Shown piece by piece: positions 26,049 through 35,482 of a stretch of DNA of 53,866 nucleotides. The first letter of the stretch is position 1. Every line of letters begins with the position of its first letter. The notes below the pieces were generated by a model that searched no databases, was not told where the DNA came from, and saw nothing but the letters and a program-made list of their open reading frames with translations. This stretch comes from Deltaproteobacteria bacterium (GTDB lineage: Bacteria; Desulfobacterota; Binatia; UBA9968). The translations under genes and the position numbers were made by a program. The stretch is from positions 1-53,866 of the forward strand of contig JACQUW010000178.1 in NCBI GenBank assembly GCA_016210115.1. The letters run 5' to 3'.

Positions 26049-27926
26049 TCAGGCGAGCTTTTGCTTCTTTATGTGAACGGAAAGAAGAGATATCGCCGCA
26101 GGCGTAATACCGGATATCCTGGATGCCTGGCCCAACGAACTGGGACGCACACGCGCGAGCTTTTCCTGCGCTTCGCGTGATAGTCCCTTTATCGTAGAAT
26201 AGTCTATTTCCTTTGGAAGACGGAGATCTTCCATCTTCCTGGAGCGTTCGATCATCTCCTGCTGACGCCGTATATAACCTGCGTACTTTACTTCTAGTTC
26301 AGCCTGCAGGCCAACCGTGGGCGAGACCGAGGCCATTTGCGGCGCCAAAATATAAAGAACGGAGAAACTGATTTCGGGACGCCGCAGTAATTGAGCCAGA
26401 GAGATTTGATTATTGATTGGCGCTGAGCCGACAGAAGTTAGCTTTGAGTTTGTCTCTTCAGTTGGGCTGATGCACACACATTCAAGCTCTTTGATGAGAG
26501 TATTTATAGTGGCGCTCTTGGCTTCACTTTTCACATAACGCTCCTGAGACAAAAGCCCAATCCCATAGCCGATAGAACTCAACCTCAAGTCTGCATTGTC
26601 TTCCCGCAGTAGCAGTCGGTATTCCGCCCTGGAGGTAAACATCCGGTAGGGCTCCGCATCAGTTCCTTTAGTTACCAAATCATCAACGAGCACACCTATA
26701 TAGGCTTGGTCGCGCCGGAGGATTAAGGGCTGCTCGCCGCGTAAACTAAGGACAGCATTGATACTCGCGATAATTCCTTGCGCGGCAGCTTCTTCATATC
26801 CCGTAGTCCCATTGATTTGTCCCGCGAGGTATAGCCCCTTAACAATCTTGGTCTCCAAAGACAGATAAAGCTGCGTTGGCTCTACATAATCATACTCTAT
26901 CGCATACCCCGGCCGCATTATTTGGGCTCGTTCCAACCCGTCAATCGATTGCACCATCTCGATCTGGACGTCTAGCGGCAAACTTGTGGAGAGGCCATTC
27001 GGGTAGATTTCGACCGTGTCACAGCCTTCCGGCTCGAGAAAGATCTGGTGTCTTACCTTATCCGGGAAGCGAACGATCTTATCTTCTATGGAAGGGCAAT
27101 AACGGGGTCCCCGGCTTTTGATTACGCCTGAGTACATCGGGGACCGGTGCAAAGCAGAGCGAATGATATCGTGTGTCTTAGTATTAGTGTACGTGACGTG
27201 GCAAGGGATCTGCTTTTGGGTAATTCTCTCGGTGGCAACAGAGAAAGGCAGTGGCGGATCATCTCCGTGTTGTACTTGCAGCCGGCTAAAGTCGATCGTG
27301 CGGCCATCGAGGCGAGGGCAGGTGCCGGTCTTAAGCCGGCCGATTCTAAATCCCAGTTGCCTTAATGAATCGCTTAGCCCTTGTGCGGCAAAATCACCCG
27401 CACGGCCCGCAGCGTAATTCCTATCCCCAACATGAATGAGCCCCTTGAGAAATGTACCGGTTGTGAGGATCACCGTGCGACCATAAAATATCTCCCCGAT
27501 TTGGGTCTCAACGCCTTCTATTACGCCGTTGGAAACCAAAAGCCCCTCTACACTCCCTTGACGCAGAGTAAGATTTGGACAGCTCTCGAGGACACGCTTC
27601 ATTCTTTGCCGGTAGAGCGCTTTGTCTGCCTGGGCGCGAGAGGCCCGTACCGCAGGTCCTTTTTTGGTATTTAGAGTACGGAACTGTATGCCCGTTTCAT
27701 CAATGGCTATCGCCATCTCACCGCCGAGTGCATCTATCTCTTTAACGAGGTGACCTTTTCCTATACCTCCGATAGCGGGGTTACAGGACATCTGGCCGAT
27801 ATGGTCCAGATTTAAGGTCAAAGCCAGTGCCTTATATCCCATGCGGGCGGCCGCCAAAGATGCCTCAATTCCGGCATGTCCGGCGCCGACAACAATGATG
27901 TCGTAAGTTGCGCCCTTAATATTCAT
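26049..27926 (-). CDS. mnmG: tRNA uridine-5-carboxymethylaminomethyl modification enzyme MnmG (GidA)
   Basis: A 625-residue FAD- and NADH-dependent enzyme that, with MnmE, modifies U34 of certain tRNAs. The FAD-binding motif is in [48 protein letters not shown] is the MnmG signature with its catalytic cysteine, and [12 protein letters not shown] with [11 protein letters not shown] are further family blocks. The C-terminal helical domain ending [11 protein letters not shown] binds MnmE and tRNA. It lies 73 bp after mnmE and is followed by parA, with no rsmG in between. Confidence 0.97.
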   Translation of the reverse strand: MNIKGATYDIIVVGAGHAGIEASLAAARMGYKALALTLNLDHIGQMSCNPAIGGIGKGHLVKEIDALGGEMAIAIDETGIQFRTLNTKKGPAVRASRAQADKALYRQRMKRVLESCPNLTLRQGSVEGLLVSNGVIEGVETQIGEIFYGRTVILTTGTFLKGLIHVGDRNYAAGRAGDFAAQGLSDSLRQLGFRIGRLKTGTCPRLDGRTIDFSRLQVQHGDDPPLPFSVATERITQKQIPCHVTYTNTKTHDIIRSALHRSPMYSGVIKSRGPRYCPSIEDKIVRFPDKVRHQIFLEPEGCDTVEIYPNGLSTSLPLDVQIEMVQSIDGLERAQIMRPGYAIEYDYVEPTQLYLSLETKIVKGLYLAGQINGTTGYEEAAAQGIIASINAVLSLRGEQPLILRRDQAYIGVLVDDLVTKGTDAEPYRMFTSRAEYRLLLREDNADLRLSSIGYGIGLLSQERYVKSEAKSATINTLIKELECVCISPTEETNSKLTSVGSAPINNQISLAQLLRRPEISFSVLYILAPQMASVSPTVGLQAELEVKYAGYIRRQQEMIERSRKMEDLRLPKEIDYSTIKGLSREAQEKLARVRPSSLGQASRISGITPAAISLLSVHIKKQKLA

Positions 27927-27934
27927 AGAAATTT

Positions 27935-27950
27935 TTTTTCACGTGAAACA
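27935..27950. promoter_or_regulatory. parS site between mnmE and mnmG
   Basis: TTTTTCACGTGAAACA, one mismatch from the parS consensus and identical to the site at 25990. It sits just upstream of the mnmG start. Confidence 0.85.
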
Positions 27951-27999
27951 TTACTGGTAGTGGCCGCCTAAGTATTTTATCATCGGCATACGTACTTGC

Positions 28000-29376
28000 T
28001 TATTTTCCAATACAAAATTCACTAAAAATACGTTCTAAAATATCATCACTCGTAACCAATCCAACCACCTCCTCCAACCCCGTAATAGCCTCACGAAGGT
28101 CTACTGCGATCATTTCGGGCGGCGTTTCTCTCGTCAGCGCTAGGGCCGTCTCTGCCAGGGCGTTCGCCGCCCGCTCGAGGGCTGCTTTATGGCGCAAGTT
28201 GGTGATCACGATCGCAGGCTCGCATTGAGATTCCAGGAGCAGCTCTCGTAGCTGGGATTTGAGGTTATCCACCCCCTCTCCCAATTTGGCGGAAAGAGAC
28301 AAAACTCCCTTTTGACCGGCTAAAATCCGAGTCTGGCGCAGATCCAGTTTCTGCGGGAGGTCACTTTTGTTTACTATCACCAGCCCTTTCTTCCCTCCAA
28401 CGATGTTGATTATGAAGTGGTCCTCCGCGGATAAGGGGGAAGATCCATCGAGTACGACAAGAACCGCCTCGGCTTGTTCAAGGCGCTCGAGCGCAAAGTC
28501 GATCCCTATTTTTTCTACTTGGTCCGAGCTCTCGCGGATACCCGCGGTGTCCCACAGGGCCACCGGCACGCCACCCAAACTGACACTCTCCTCAACAACG
28601 TCTCTAGTTGTTCCTGGTACTGGCGTGACAATCACCCGTTCCACACCGAGGAGCGCGTTAAGGAGACTCGATTTTCCCACGTTGGGCCGTCCCGCAATGC
28701 AGACCCTTGCACCTTCGCGAAAGAGCCTGCCCCACTCGTAACTGGCGATTAGAAGCGTAATTTTTTCCTTCAAAGACTCAACTTTAAGTCTCAATTCATC
28801 TCTTTGAAGCAGCTCGATTTCTTCTTCTGGAAAGTCGATCGCAGCCTCTACCTGGACCATAATATCGAGCAGCTCTTCCCGCAGTTCTTCCACCCATTTG
28901 GAAAGCTCCCCGCGCACCTGCTCGACGGCGAGCTTCATTCCTTTCTCAGTGCGCGCACGAATCAAATCGACAACCGCTTCGGCCTGCGCCAGGTCAAGAC
29001 GACCATTGAGAAACGCCCTTTTGGTAAACTCGCCGCGCTCAGCGTGGCGCGCCCCACAAGAGAGGATCAACTCTAATACTCTGCGGACTAGAAAAGGCCC
29101 CCCGTGGCAGTGCACTTCGACGACATCTTCACCCGTGTAACTGCGAGGTCTGCGCATGAGCGTCAGCAGCACTTCGTCCACGATTGCGCCAGTGTTCGGA
29201 TCCATGACACTGCCATAATGAAGCGTATGGGATCGAAGCGGGCCGTTTCTAGCTCCTCTGCGGAAGAAAATCTGCCCGGCAATCCGCTCCGTATCTGGCC
29301 CGCTTATTCGCACAATCGCCACGCCTCCCTCACCGAGAGGAGTTGCAATGGCCGCTATCGTATCCTCTTTGTACAT
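28000..29376 (-). CDS. mnmE: tRNA modification GTPase MnmE (TrmE)
   Basis: A 458-residue GTPase that partners MnmG. The N-terminal formyl-THF-binding domain begins DTIAAIATPLGEGGVAIVRISGP. The G domain inserted in the helical part carries G1 GRPNVGKSSLLNAL, G2/G3 PGTTRDVVEE and DTAGIRES, and G4 NKSD. The protein ends in the conserved FCIGK, whose cysteine is part of the MnmE active region. On the upstream side, where yidC, rnpA and rpmH would be expected near an origin, there is a small unrelated gene instead. Confidence 0.97.
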   Translation of the reverse strand: MYKEDTIAAIATPLGEGGVAIVRISGPDTERIAGQIFFRRGARNGPLRSHTLHYGSVMDPNTGAIVDEVLLTLMRRPRSYTGEDVVEVHCHGGPFLVRRVLELILSCGARHAERGEFTKRAFLNGRLDLAQAEAVVDLIRARTEKGMKLAVEQVRGELSKWVEELREELLDIMVQVEAAIDFPEEEIELLQRDELRLKVESLKEKITLLIASYEWGRLFREGARVCIAGRPNVGKSSLLNALLGVERVIVTPVPGTTRDVVEESVSLGGVPVALWDTAGIRESSDQVEKIGIDFALERLEQAEAVLVVLDGSSPLSAEDHFIINIVGGKKGLVIVNKSDLPQKLDLRQTRILAGQKGVLSLSAKLGEGVDNLKSQLRELLLESQCEPAIVITNLRHKAALERAANALAETALALTRETPPEMIAVDLREAITGLEEVVGLVTSDDILERIFSEFCIGK

Positions 29377-29528
29377 AAGAACGAATCAATCTTAACAACT
29401 TCCGCCTCGATCGCAAACAGAGCTCAAGCCACAAGAGCATCCGCGGTGGCCGTTGGCCATTTGAAAGGCGAACCGATTATCGGGTATTCTCGTCTACCCG
29501 ATTTCACCTCAGTGAAGGAGAATGCATT

Positions 29529-29786
29529 ATGTCGCTGGATTTACTTGAGTGGGAACAAATCCAAGAAGATTGGCCGTATATTTGGCGCGCGCCGGTACCC
29601 GGGGGCTGGCTTATTCGCGAGTTTTATTTATCGCGGGAACAGATGCTCGCGCCTCCAGGCGTATTGCCGACTGCCGGCGGTGTTGGTCTGGGTGTGGGCT
29701 GTTCCTTAGCATTTGTCCCGGATCCCAGCCATTCCTGGAATGCAAAAATTAAGTTCCCGGTTGGCAGCCCGTCTTCTGCCGTCTAG
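29529..29786 (+). CDS. Small protein of unknown function
   Basis: An 85-residue protein starting MSLDLLEWEQIQEDWPYIWRA and continuing VPGGWLIREFYLS. The segment around W-x-x-x-x-x-P-G-G-W-L resembles a short conserved family of small bacterial proteins, but no name can be given. The gene is supported by AAGGAG eight bases before the ATG and by a clean stop at 29786. It is divergent from mnmE, 152 bp away. No signal peptide or membrane segment is visible. Confidence 0.55.
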   Translation: MSLDLLEWEQIQEDWPYIWRAPVPGGWLIREFYLSREQMLAPPGVLPTAGGVGLGVGCSLAFVPDPSHSWNAKIKFPVGSPSSAV

Positions 29787-30335
29787 TCGGCTACCGGGAG
29801 GCAGTACTCCGGTTCAGATTGGGGCGACATTTTAACTCACAAGCGACTCAAGCGCAGGCGCAGCCGTCACTGTAGTGCGTTAGGCGTTTCCCCGTCACTC
29901 AATGAAAAACTTCGCTGGGATGTGTCTTAAGAACCCGAAATAGATGATTTTATGCTGTGAGAACTATTCCCAAGCTGCCGATCGCGAGGTAAATCTTTTC
30001 TGTCTGGCATTTCTCTGGTCAGCTCGGGCTGAATAGGGCCTGATGGGAAAGCGGATCATCCCGTAAACACCTCAGGCGAGGCGAAGAGCGACCTAAGACG
30101 AGATAGGATGATTCTTGCAAGAGGAAAGGCCGCCTTCCCATCGGCTCCTGGAGCTTGGATGAAGCAAGCTCCATGCCGGATGTCCGCGCCCGCTCCAACG
30201 GCAAGATTCCAAAAAGAATGACAGATCGGGACAACTGACGGTGACAAACTTACACAAAACGGATGTCAACTACTCATCCATGTGGAATGGTTAGAAGGGG
30301 CGAACCTGATGCAACACCAGACCTCGTCCTGGTGA
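29787..30335. other. Gene-free stretch with one inverted repeat
   Basis: About 550 bp without a supported gene. GGAGCTTG (30150-30157) and CAAGCTCC (30165-30172) form a perfect 8-bp stem with a 7-base loop and no T-run. Short open frames in this stretch have no ribosome site or recognisable sequence. It may contain decayed coding sequence. Confidence 0.4.
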
Positions 30336-31817
30336 TCATTGGCGGTTGGTTACAAGCCTATTCAACTCAACCTTGGATCCTGTAAACTCGATAAAGTTAT
30401 TCTGTTCCGTTTCAAGCGCTTTTCGAAATAGCCGAAGCGCCTCTTCCCTTTTCCCGCGGAGGAGCTGGTACTGTCCAATGTAAAAGAACGCCTCGCATTC
30501 CCGTTCCCGTTTAACTCTGCGGTCCCCCTCCTCGATATGTTTCAGTATCTGCTCCGGTGCGGCCTTTCCAAGGAACAACGAGACGATTGGCCCCGGCCAG
30601 CGCTCCAAGCCGAGATTGGATGCAAATCCAGCCAGCTCTTTCGCACCGTCTTTGCCGGACCTTTCACGAGCCAGATAGAGCCAGATGGCTGAAACGATAT
30701 CGGATGGATCCGTTCTCAAGCCGCGCTCATAATCGCGAGCGGCCGCCTTGAAATCCCCGAGATAAAAATTGGCGTTGGCTCGATTCGTGTATGAGGCGGT
30801 CAACTTTGGATCGAGCGCCGCAGCTTTATCGTAATCTGCGATGGCGCGTTCGAACAGGCCTTTGCCCGCGTAGGCCACGCCGCGGTTGTTGTACGGCGCT
30901 GGCGCATTGGGATTAAGGTGAACAGCAATTGTGAAATCCTCTATCGCCCAATCGTAAAGCGCCTTTGTATAGTAGATATATCCCCGGTTATTGTATGCGT
31001 CTGCATAATCAGGCTTCAGCTCAATTGCTCGATCATAATCTTTGATCGCCCGATCGTATTCAGCTTTACGCTCAAACACGAGCGCTCGACTGAAGTAAAA
31101 GACAGCCATTTCCGGCTGCAAGCGAACCGCCCTGTTATGGTCTTCAAGAGCCAGGTCGTACAAATGCTTTTCCGCATAGGCGAGACCCCGATTGAAATAA
31201 GCCTGAGCGAGTCTTGGATTCAGACGAAGCGCGGCATTGCAGTCCTCTATTGCCTGATCGTGGAATCCCTTCTTGTAGTGCGCGAAAGCCCGGTTCATAA
31301 AAGCGAGAGGATCATCAGGCTGAAACCGAAGCGCTGCGTCGAAATCCGCGATGGCTAGTGCGTACTGCCCTTTGTCGGTGAGCACTATGCCGCGATTCTT
31401 ATAGGCGAGGGAAAAATTCGGATTGAGCCGAAGGGCTGCGTTGAAGTCTTCGATGGCCAGGTCGTGAAGACCTTTCCTATAGTGGGCAAACCCCCGATTA
31501 TTGTACAGGACAGGATCATCCGGCTTAAGTTTGATAGCCTGCTTGTAATTCTCGATCGCCTCGTCATAGAGCCCCTTTTCGGCATAGTCCAGGCCCCGGT
31601 GGTTGAGTTCCTCGGCGAGCTCACGAAGAAAATCGCTGCCTCTGGGGAACTTGGGAGACAACCCGGGCGAACGTGGGGCGGTGCTCCTTGTCTCGACACT
31701 CCAGGCGTTCACAAAAACCCGATCGGGTCCTGTGCCACAAAAGACGAAGAGCAAAAGCCAAAACGCCTTTCTTCCAAAAGGCCTGATTCGGCAGAGCGCT
31801 AAGAGAACCCGTCCCAT
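30336..31817 (-). CDS. Tetratricopeptide repeat protein with N-terminal membrane/signal segment
   Basis: About 493 residues. After a hydrophobic N-terminal segment (AFWLLLFVFCG) come nine consecutive 34-residue TPR units, starting at ELNHRGLDYAEKGLYDEAIENY and ending near RDYERGLRTDPSD. A degenerate unit and a final one (FFYIGQYQLLRGKREEALRLFRKAL) follow. The repeats are very regular, with NNRG at the start and N/D-P at the end of most. The N-terminal segment suggests export or membrane anchoring with the repeats in the periplasm, acting as a scaffold. A TTG start at 31868 is possible; the ATG at 31817 is preferred but its ribosome site is weak. Partner proteins are not evident from the neighbours. 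Confidence 0.85.
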   Translation of the reverse strand: MGRVLLALCRIRPFGRKAFWLLLFVFCGTGPDRVFVNAWSVETRSTAPRSPGLSPKFPRGSDFLRELAEELNHRGLDYAEKGLYDEAIENYKQAIKLKPDDPVLYNNRGFAHYRKGLHDLAIEDFNAALRLNPNFSLAYKNRGIVLTDKGQYALAIADFDAALRFQPDDPLAFMNRAFAHYKKGFHDQAIEDCNAALRLNPRLAQAYFNRGLAYAEKHLYDLALEDHNRAVRLQPEMAVFYFSRALVFERKAEYDRAIKDYDRAIELKPDYADAYNNRGYIYYTKALYDWAIEDFTIAVHLNPNAPAPYNNRGVAYAGKGLFERAIADYDKAAALDPKLTASYTNRANANFYLGDFKAAARDYERGLRTDPSDIVSAIWLYLARERSGKDGAKELAGFASNLGLERWPGPIVSLFLGKAAPEQILKHIEEGDRRVKRERECEAFFYIGQYQLLRGKREEALRLFRKALETEQNNFIEFTGSKVELNRLVTNRQ

Positions 31818-32060
31818 TCTTTTTTTCAGGCTTTGAACTAACGTGATCTGCGGCCGTGCGCGGACCAACGGTTAACACAATTTAAAAACGGCGGCGCGCG
31901 GAATGTCAACTCCACGCGAAGGGAAGAAACCTGGAGGTCTGAGGCACAGTCACGAGGAGCTCGGAACCACGCGTTTCGACAGAGGGTCGAGAGCTGGTTG
32001 CAAGGTCTCGCTTACTGATCTATCCTCCAGCCCTATGAATTCATGGAAGGAGGAACTCCG

Positions 32061-32969
32061 ATGGCAAAGATCGGCGTCTGTTTTGTCAATCCCGCCCCTC
32101 AGGTTCAACCTCGCCAGGTTATTGAGGCGGCCAAACAGTCCGAGGAACTCGGATTTCACTCTTTTTGGCTTATCGACCGAATCGCCTACGATAATCTTGA
32201 GCCGCTCACCGCTCTGGCCGCTGCGGCGGCCGTAACCGAAAAGATCCGCCTCGGAACCTCAGTCCTTCTGGCGGCCCTCAGACAACCGGCGCTGCTGGCA
32301 AAAATGGTGGCCACGCTGGATTTTCTCTCGGGCGGCCGGGTAACTCTCGGAATCGGCTTCGGCAGTCGGGAAAACGATTTTACTGCCACCGGAGTTCCCT
32401 TCAACCAAAGGGGAAGCCGGGCGGAAGAAACGATACGGCTGATGAAACGGCTCTGGAGGGAGGATCGGGTGAGCTTTGAAGGGAAATTCTTTAACGTCCG
32501 AAATCTCACGCTGGGCCCACGGCCGATTCAATCTCCACATCCTCCGATTTGGATGGGCGGGACGGCCGAAACGGTCTTGAAGCGCGTCGGAAGGCTGGCA
32601 AACGGTTATATCTGCGGCAGCTCGGCTATCCAGGATTTCTCCACGCTGTGGGAAAAGATCGCCAGCGCTGCCATAGAGGTGGGCCGTGATCCCCAGGAGA
32701 TCGAGAAAGCGGCGCTGACTTTCATTGCCATCGACGAAAATAAAGGGAGAGCGATCGACGCCTGCGCCGCCTATGTTAAACGATACTACGGACAGGTCAG
32801 AATGGATATCGAAAAGCACCTGCTCGTGGGAGCGCCGGAGGAATGCGCGGAAAGAATCGAATCATTTATAGGCAAAGGTTTGCAGACACTGATTGTGGGG
32901 TTGGTTACACCCGAACTCAAGCAGCTTGAGCTTTTTGGACGAAAAATACTCCCTCGCTTAAGATCGTAA
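32061..32969 (+). CDS. LLM-class (luciferase-like) flavin-dependent oxidoreductase
   Basis: A 302-residue TIM-barrel protein of the bacterial luciferase-like family, using F420 or FMN. Blocks include EAAKQSEELGFHSFWLIDRIAYDNLEPLTALAAAAAVTEKIRLGTSVL, LDFLSGGRVTLGIGFGSRENDFTATGVPFNQRGSRAEE and HPPIWMGGTAETVLKRVGRLANGYI. The end, VGAPEECAERIESFIGKGLQTLIV, is typical of the 5,10-methylene-H4MPT-reductase-like branch. The ATG at 32061 has GGAGG eight bases upstream. It converges on the binding-protein gene with only one base between the stops. Substrate not predictable. Confidence 0.9.
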   Translation: MAKIGVCFVNPAPQVQPRQVIEAAKQSEELGFHSFWLIDRIAYDNLEPLTALAAAAAVTEKIRLGTSVLLAALRQPALLAKMVATLDFLSGGRVTLGIGFGSRENDFTATGVPFNQRGSRAEETIRLMKRLWREDRVSFEGKFFNVRNLTLGPRPIQSPHPPIWMGGTAETVLKRVGRLANGYICGSSAIQDFSTLWEKIASAAIEVGRDPQEIEKAALTFIAIDENKGRAIDACAAYVKRYYGQVRMDIEKHLLVGAPEECAERIESFIGKGLQTLIVGLVTPELKQLELFGRKILPRLRS

Positions 32970-32970
32970 C

Positions 32971-33954
32971 CTACTGGAAAAGTTTATCGATAAACCCGCT
33001 TTGGTCGATTTCGCGCATGTATTGCATCTCGGTGAAGTCTTGCGGCTTAAACTTCTTGGCGCTGGGATTTCTGATTGCGATTGCGTCCAGGACCGCCTGC
33101 ATTCCTTTGTCGCTGGCGTAAGGCTTTTTGGGTAGGGTCTTCAGCAGGTAAGTGTAGGTCTCCTCTAGCGCTTCCCGATCTTTGAGGCGCATCCAATGAG
33201 CGAGAACGGCCAGGCTTTCCTCTTTGTTCTTATGGATGTACGCGTTGCCCTCGATAAAGCCCTTCAGGAAGCCAATCACCGTATCCCTGTTTTTCTTTGC
33301 AAAGTCCATCGTTGTGTCGATGGAATCATAGGCCCACGTGATCCCCGCATCCTGAAAGCTCGTGATGAGATTGAAGCCAAGCTTTCTAGCAGTGACCGTT
33401 AAAGGCGGCGAAATCACCGTCGCGTCTACGCTTCCGGCCCTAAGCGCGCCGAACCGCGAAGTTTGATCGCCTATGCCCAAAATCACTGCCTCTTTTTCCG
33501 GATTGATGCCCATGTTTCTGAGGGCGAGTCTTAAAGAGAGATCCGAAACCGAGCCCAACCGGCTCACCGCAAAGCGCGCTCCCTTGAGCTGGCTTGCGCT
33601 CTTGATCCTCTGACTGGCCACCAGGGTGTACGGCAGTGTATCCACAAAAACAGCGACTGTGGCAATCTCACCGCCCTGCATCCTGGCGTCAACGATAGAG
33701 CTTGTGCCTCCGGCATGAAACTGAACTGACCCGCTCACCAGCGCCTGGACCGTCAGCGGTCCTCCCTGGAAAGTGATGATCTCAGTATCAAAGCCATACT
33801 TTTTAAAGAGACCTTTATCGTTGGCGACCCAGAGGGGGAGAAATTCGCCGCTCAGGCCGGCGCTGCCGACGCGTATGGTTTTGGCCAAAGCCCCTGAGCA
33901 CAAAAAGCCCGTCAAAAAGAAGATCCATGCAAGCGGCCAAATTAACTTTTTCAT
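32971..33954 (-). CDS. ABC transporter substrate-binding protein, NMT1/SsuA type
   Basis: A 327-residue periplasmic binding protein of the NMT1/THI5-like group, which binds nitrate, sulphonates, pyrimidine precursors and similar small molecules. A signal peptide (PLAWIFFLTGFLCSGALA) precedes IRVGSAGLSGEFLPLWVANDKGLFKKYGFDTEIITFQGG. ALVSGSVQFHAGGTSSIVDARMQGGEIATVA is the second conserved block. The C-terminus MQYMREIDQSGFIDKLFQ closely resembles that of the protein at 38598. It lies 31 bp after an amidohydrolase gene on the same strand, so it probably delivers that enzyme's substrate. No cognate ATPase or permease is encoded in the window. Confidence 0.9.
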   Translation of the reverse strand: MKKLIWPLAWIFFLTGFLCSGALAKTIRVGSAGLSGEFLPLWVANDKGLFKKYGFDTEIITFQGGPLTVQALVSGSVQFHAGGTSSIVDARMQGGEIATVAVFVDTLPYTLVASQRIKSASQLKGARFAVSRLGSVSDLSLRLALRNMGINPEKEAVILGIGDQTSRFGALRAGSVDATVISPPLTVTARKLGFNLITSFQDAGITWAYDSIDTTMDFAKKNRDTVIGFLKGFIEGNAYIHKNKEESLAVLAHWMRLKDREALEETYTYLLKTLPKKPYASDKGMQAVLDAIAIRNPSAKKFKPQDFTEMQYMREIDQSGFIDKLFQ

Positions 33955-33985
33955 CTCCCCCTCCGGAAGAATTTTTCAGCCTGAG

Positions 33986-35452
33986 CTACTCGTACAAAAA
34001 CTGGCTCCCGAGTTTTCTCGGGACATAGCGCCCGACGGGCTCGCCCACTATCTCCATCCGATTCGCCTGCTCCGACCATTGAGCCACAACGTTGCCGCGG
34101 ACAACCGTCATGACAGGCCAACCGGTAAACTCCCAACCCTCGTAGATAGACCAGCCCGAGGACGTGTAAAGCATTTCAGGCTTTACACTCGCTTTTTTCT
34201 TCAAGTCCACGACGACAACATCCCCATCCGAACCGACACGGATGGTTCCCTTCTTAGGAAAGAGCCCGAACACCTTGGCATTGTTCTCGCAGCAGATCTC
34301 CACGAGCTTCTCCAGAGTAAGCCTCCCCTGGTTGACTCCCAAACTCAACATGACTTGCATGTAGGCCTCGACCCGAGAGGAAAAACCGCTCACGGTCTTC
34401 CACACATCGCCCTTGACTTCCATTTCGCTACGCGGAATTCCGTGGTTGACATGATCGGTCCCGACGCAATGGATTCGTCCATCCCTCAAGCCTTTCCAAA
34501 TCCTCTCGATGGTCTCCTTGCTTCGCAGCGGCACATTCACCTTCCAAGTATCCTTCGGCAGCGAGAGATAGCACGGCGCCGTCTGAGCATAGACCGTCAG
34601 GCCATCCTTACGCGCTCTCTCCACCTCATCCATAGTCTCATCGCAAGTGCAGTGCTGAATGTAGAGCGCGCAATTGAGAAGCTTCGCGAAATAGGCGAAC
34701 TGGCGGACATGAGCGGCCTCGACGAAATGAGGAGACCGATCATCCCACGCGCCGTAATCTTTTCTTCCTTGCTCTTTAAGACGCTCCTCAAGGACTCGAA
34801 CGATTCCCCAGTTTTCGCAATGGAGGCTTACGATGCAGGGAGCGCCTAACCTTGCTGCATGCTCCATACCCTTGTAGACCGTGCCGTCATCGAAGCCAAA
34901 GAAGCCCATTCTCTTTTGGGAAACCCATCCCGAGGCCTCCGGCCGCATCATGTGAAGATAGTATTTAAATGACGTGATGCCCAATTTTTCCACGTACTCC
35001 GGGATCTCTTCCGATTGGGCGTCATTGGCCAGAATCGGCGTAAGAAAAAAATCGACGCGCGAGTTTTTTTCCGCCGCGTCTTTAAAAGCCGGAAAAACCT
35101 CGCTGAATGAGACGATATCGCCGGGCTCATTCTCGAGCTTGTGCTTCATTTGCATGTTAGGGCTCGTAAGCTGCATTCCCCAGGTCGTTACTCCCGTGGA
35201 AGCCGCTGCCTTGGTCTCGCTGATGAGATCATCCGTGATGGGCCTGTGAATCCCCAGATGGACTTCTGGATCGATCAGACCTGGAAGAATGTGTTTACCT
35301 TGAACGTCGATAACCTGCCGGGCATCGGGCAGTGAATCATCTCTCCCGACCGCAACGAATTTGCCGCCTTTGATGGCAACGCCGCCTTCAAAAATACCCA
35401 GCGACGAGACTATTTTTCCGTTTTTTATAACTATGTCAGCCTGTTGAGACAT
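33986..35452 (-). CDS. Dihydroorotase/hydantoinase-like amidohydrolase, copy 1
   Basis: A 488-residue cyclic-amidohydrolase-type TIM-barrel protein. ITSFKYYLHM (Lys163) is the place of the carboxylated lysine. IVSLHCENWG and LYIQHCTCDETMDE supply two metal histidines, and HCVGTDHVNHG supplies the catalytic Asp. The usual HxH of strand 1 is changed: the segment reads DPEVHLGIH, with Glu63 in place of the first histidine. It is about 60% identical by eye to the next gene upstream, so the two are tandem duplicates. Flanking binding proteins suggest it acts on an imported cyclic amide or ureide. Hydantoin, dihydropyrimidine and allantoin are all possible. Confidence 0.85.
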   Translation of the reverse strand: MSQQADIVIKNGKIVSSLGIFEGGVAIKGGKFVAVGRDDSLPDARQVIDVQGKHILPGLIDPEVHLGIHRPITDDLISETKAAASTGVTTWGMQLTSPNMQMKHKLENEPGDIVSFSEVFPAFKDAAEKNSRVDFFLTPILANDAQSEEIPEYVEKLGITSFKYYLHMMRPEASGWVSQKRMGFFGFDDGTVYKGMEHAARLGAPCIVSLHCENWGIVRVLEERLKEQGRKDYGAWDDRSPHFVEAAHVRQFAYFAKLLNCALYIQHCTCDETMDEVERARKDGLTVYAQTAPCYLSLPKDTWKVNVPLRSKETIERIWKGLRDGRIHCVGTDHVNHGIPRSEMEVKGDVWKTVSGFSSRVEAYMQVMLSLGVNQGRLTLEKLVEICCENNAKVFGLFPKKGTIRVGSDGDVVVVDLKKKASVKPEMLYTSSGWSIYEGWEFTGWPVMTVVRGNVVAQWSEQANRMEIVGEPVGRYVPRKLGSQFLYE

Positions 35453-35482
35453 TTCTTTGATTCCTCCGTGAATTTTCTGCGC

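Noticed and set aside
28265..28273. TTATCCACC as a DnaA box
   Set aside because: It is an isolated near match inside the conserved mnmE coding sequence with no cluster around it.
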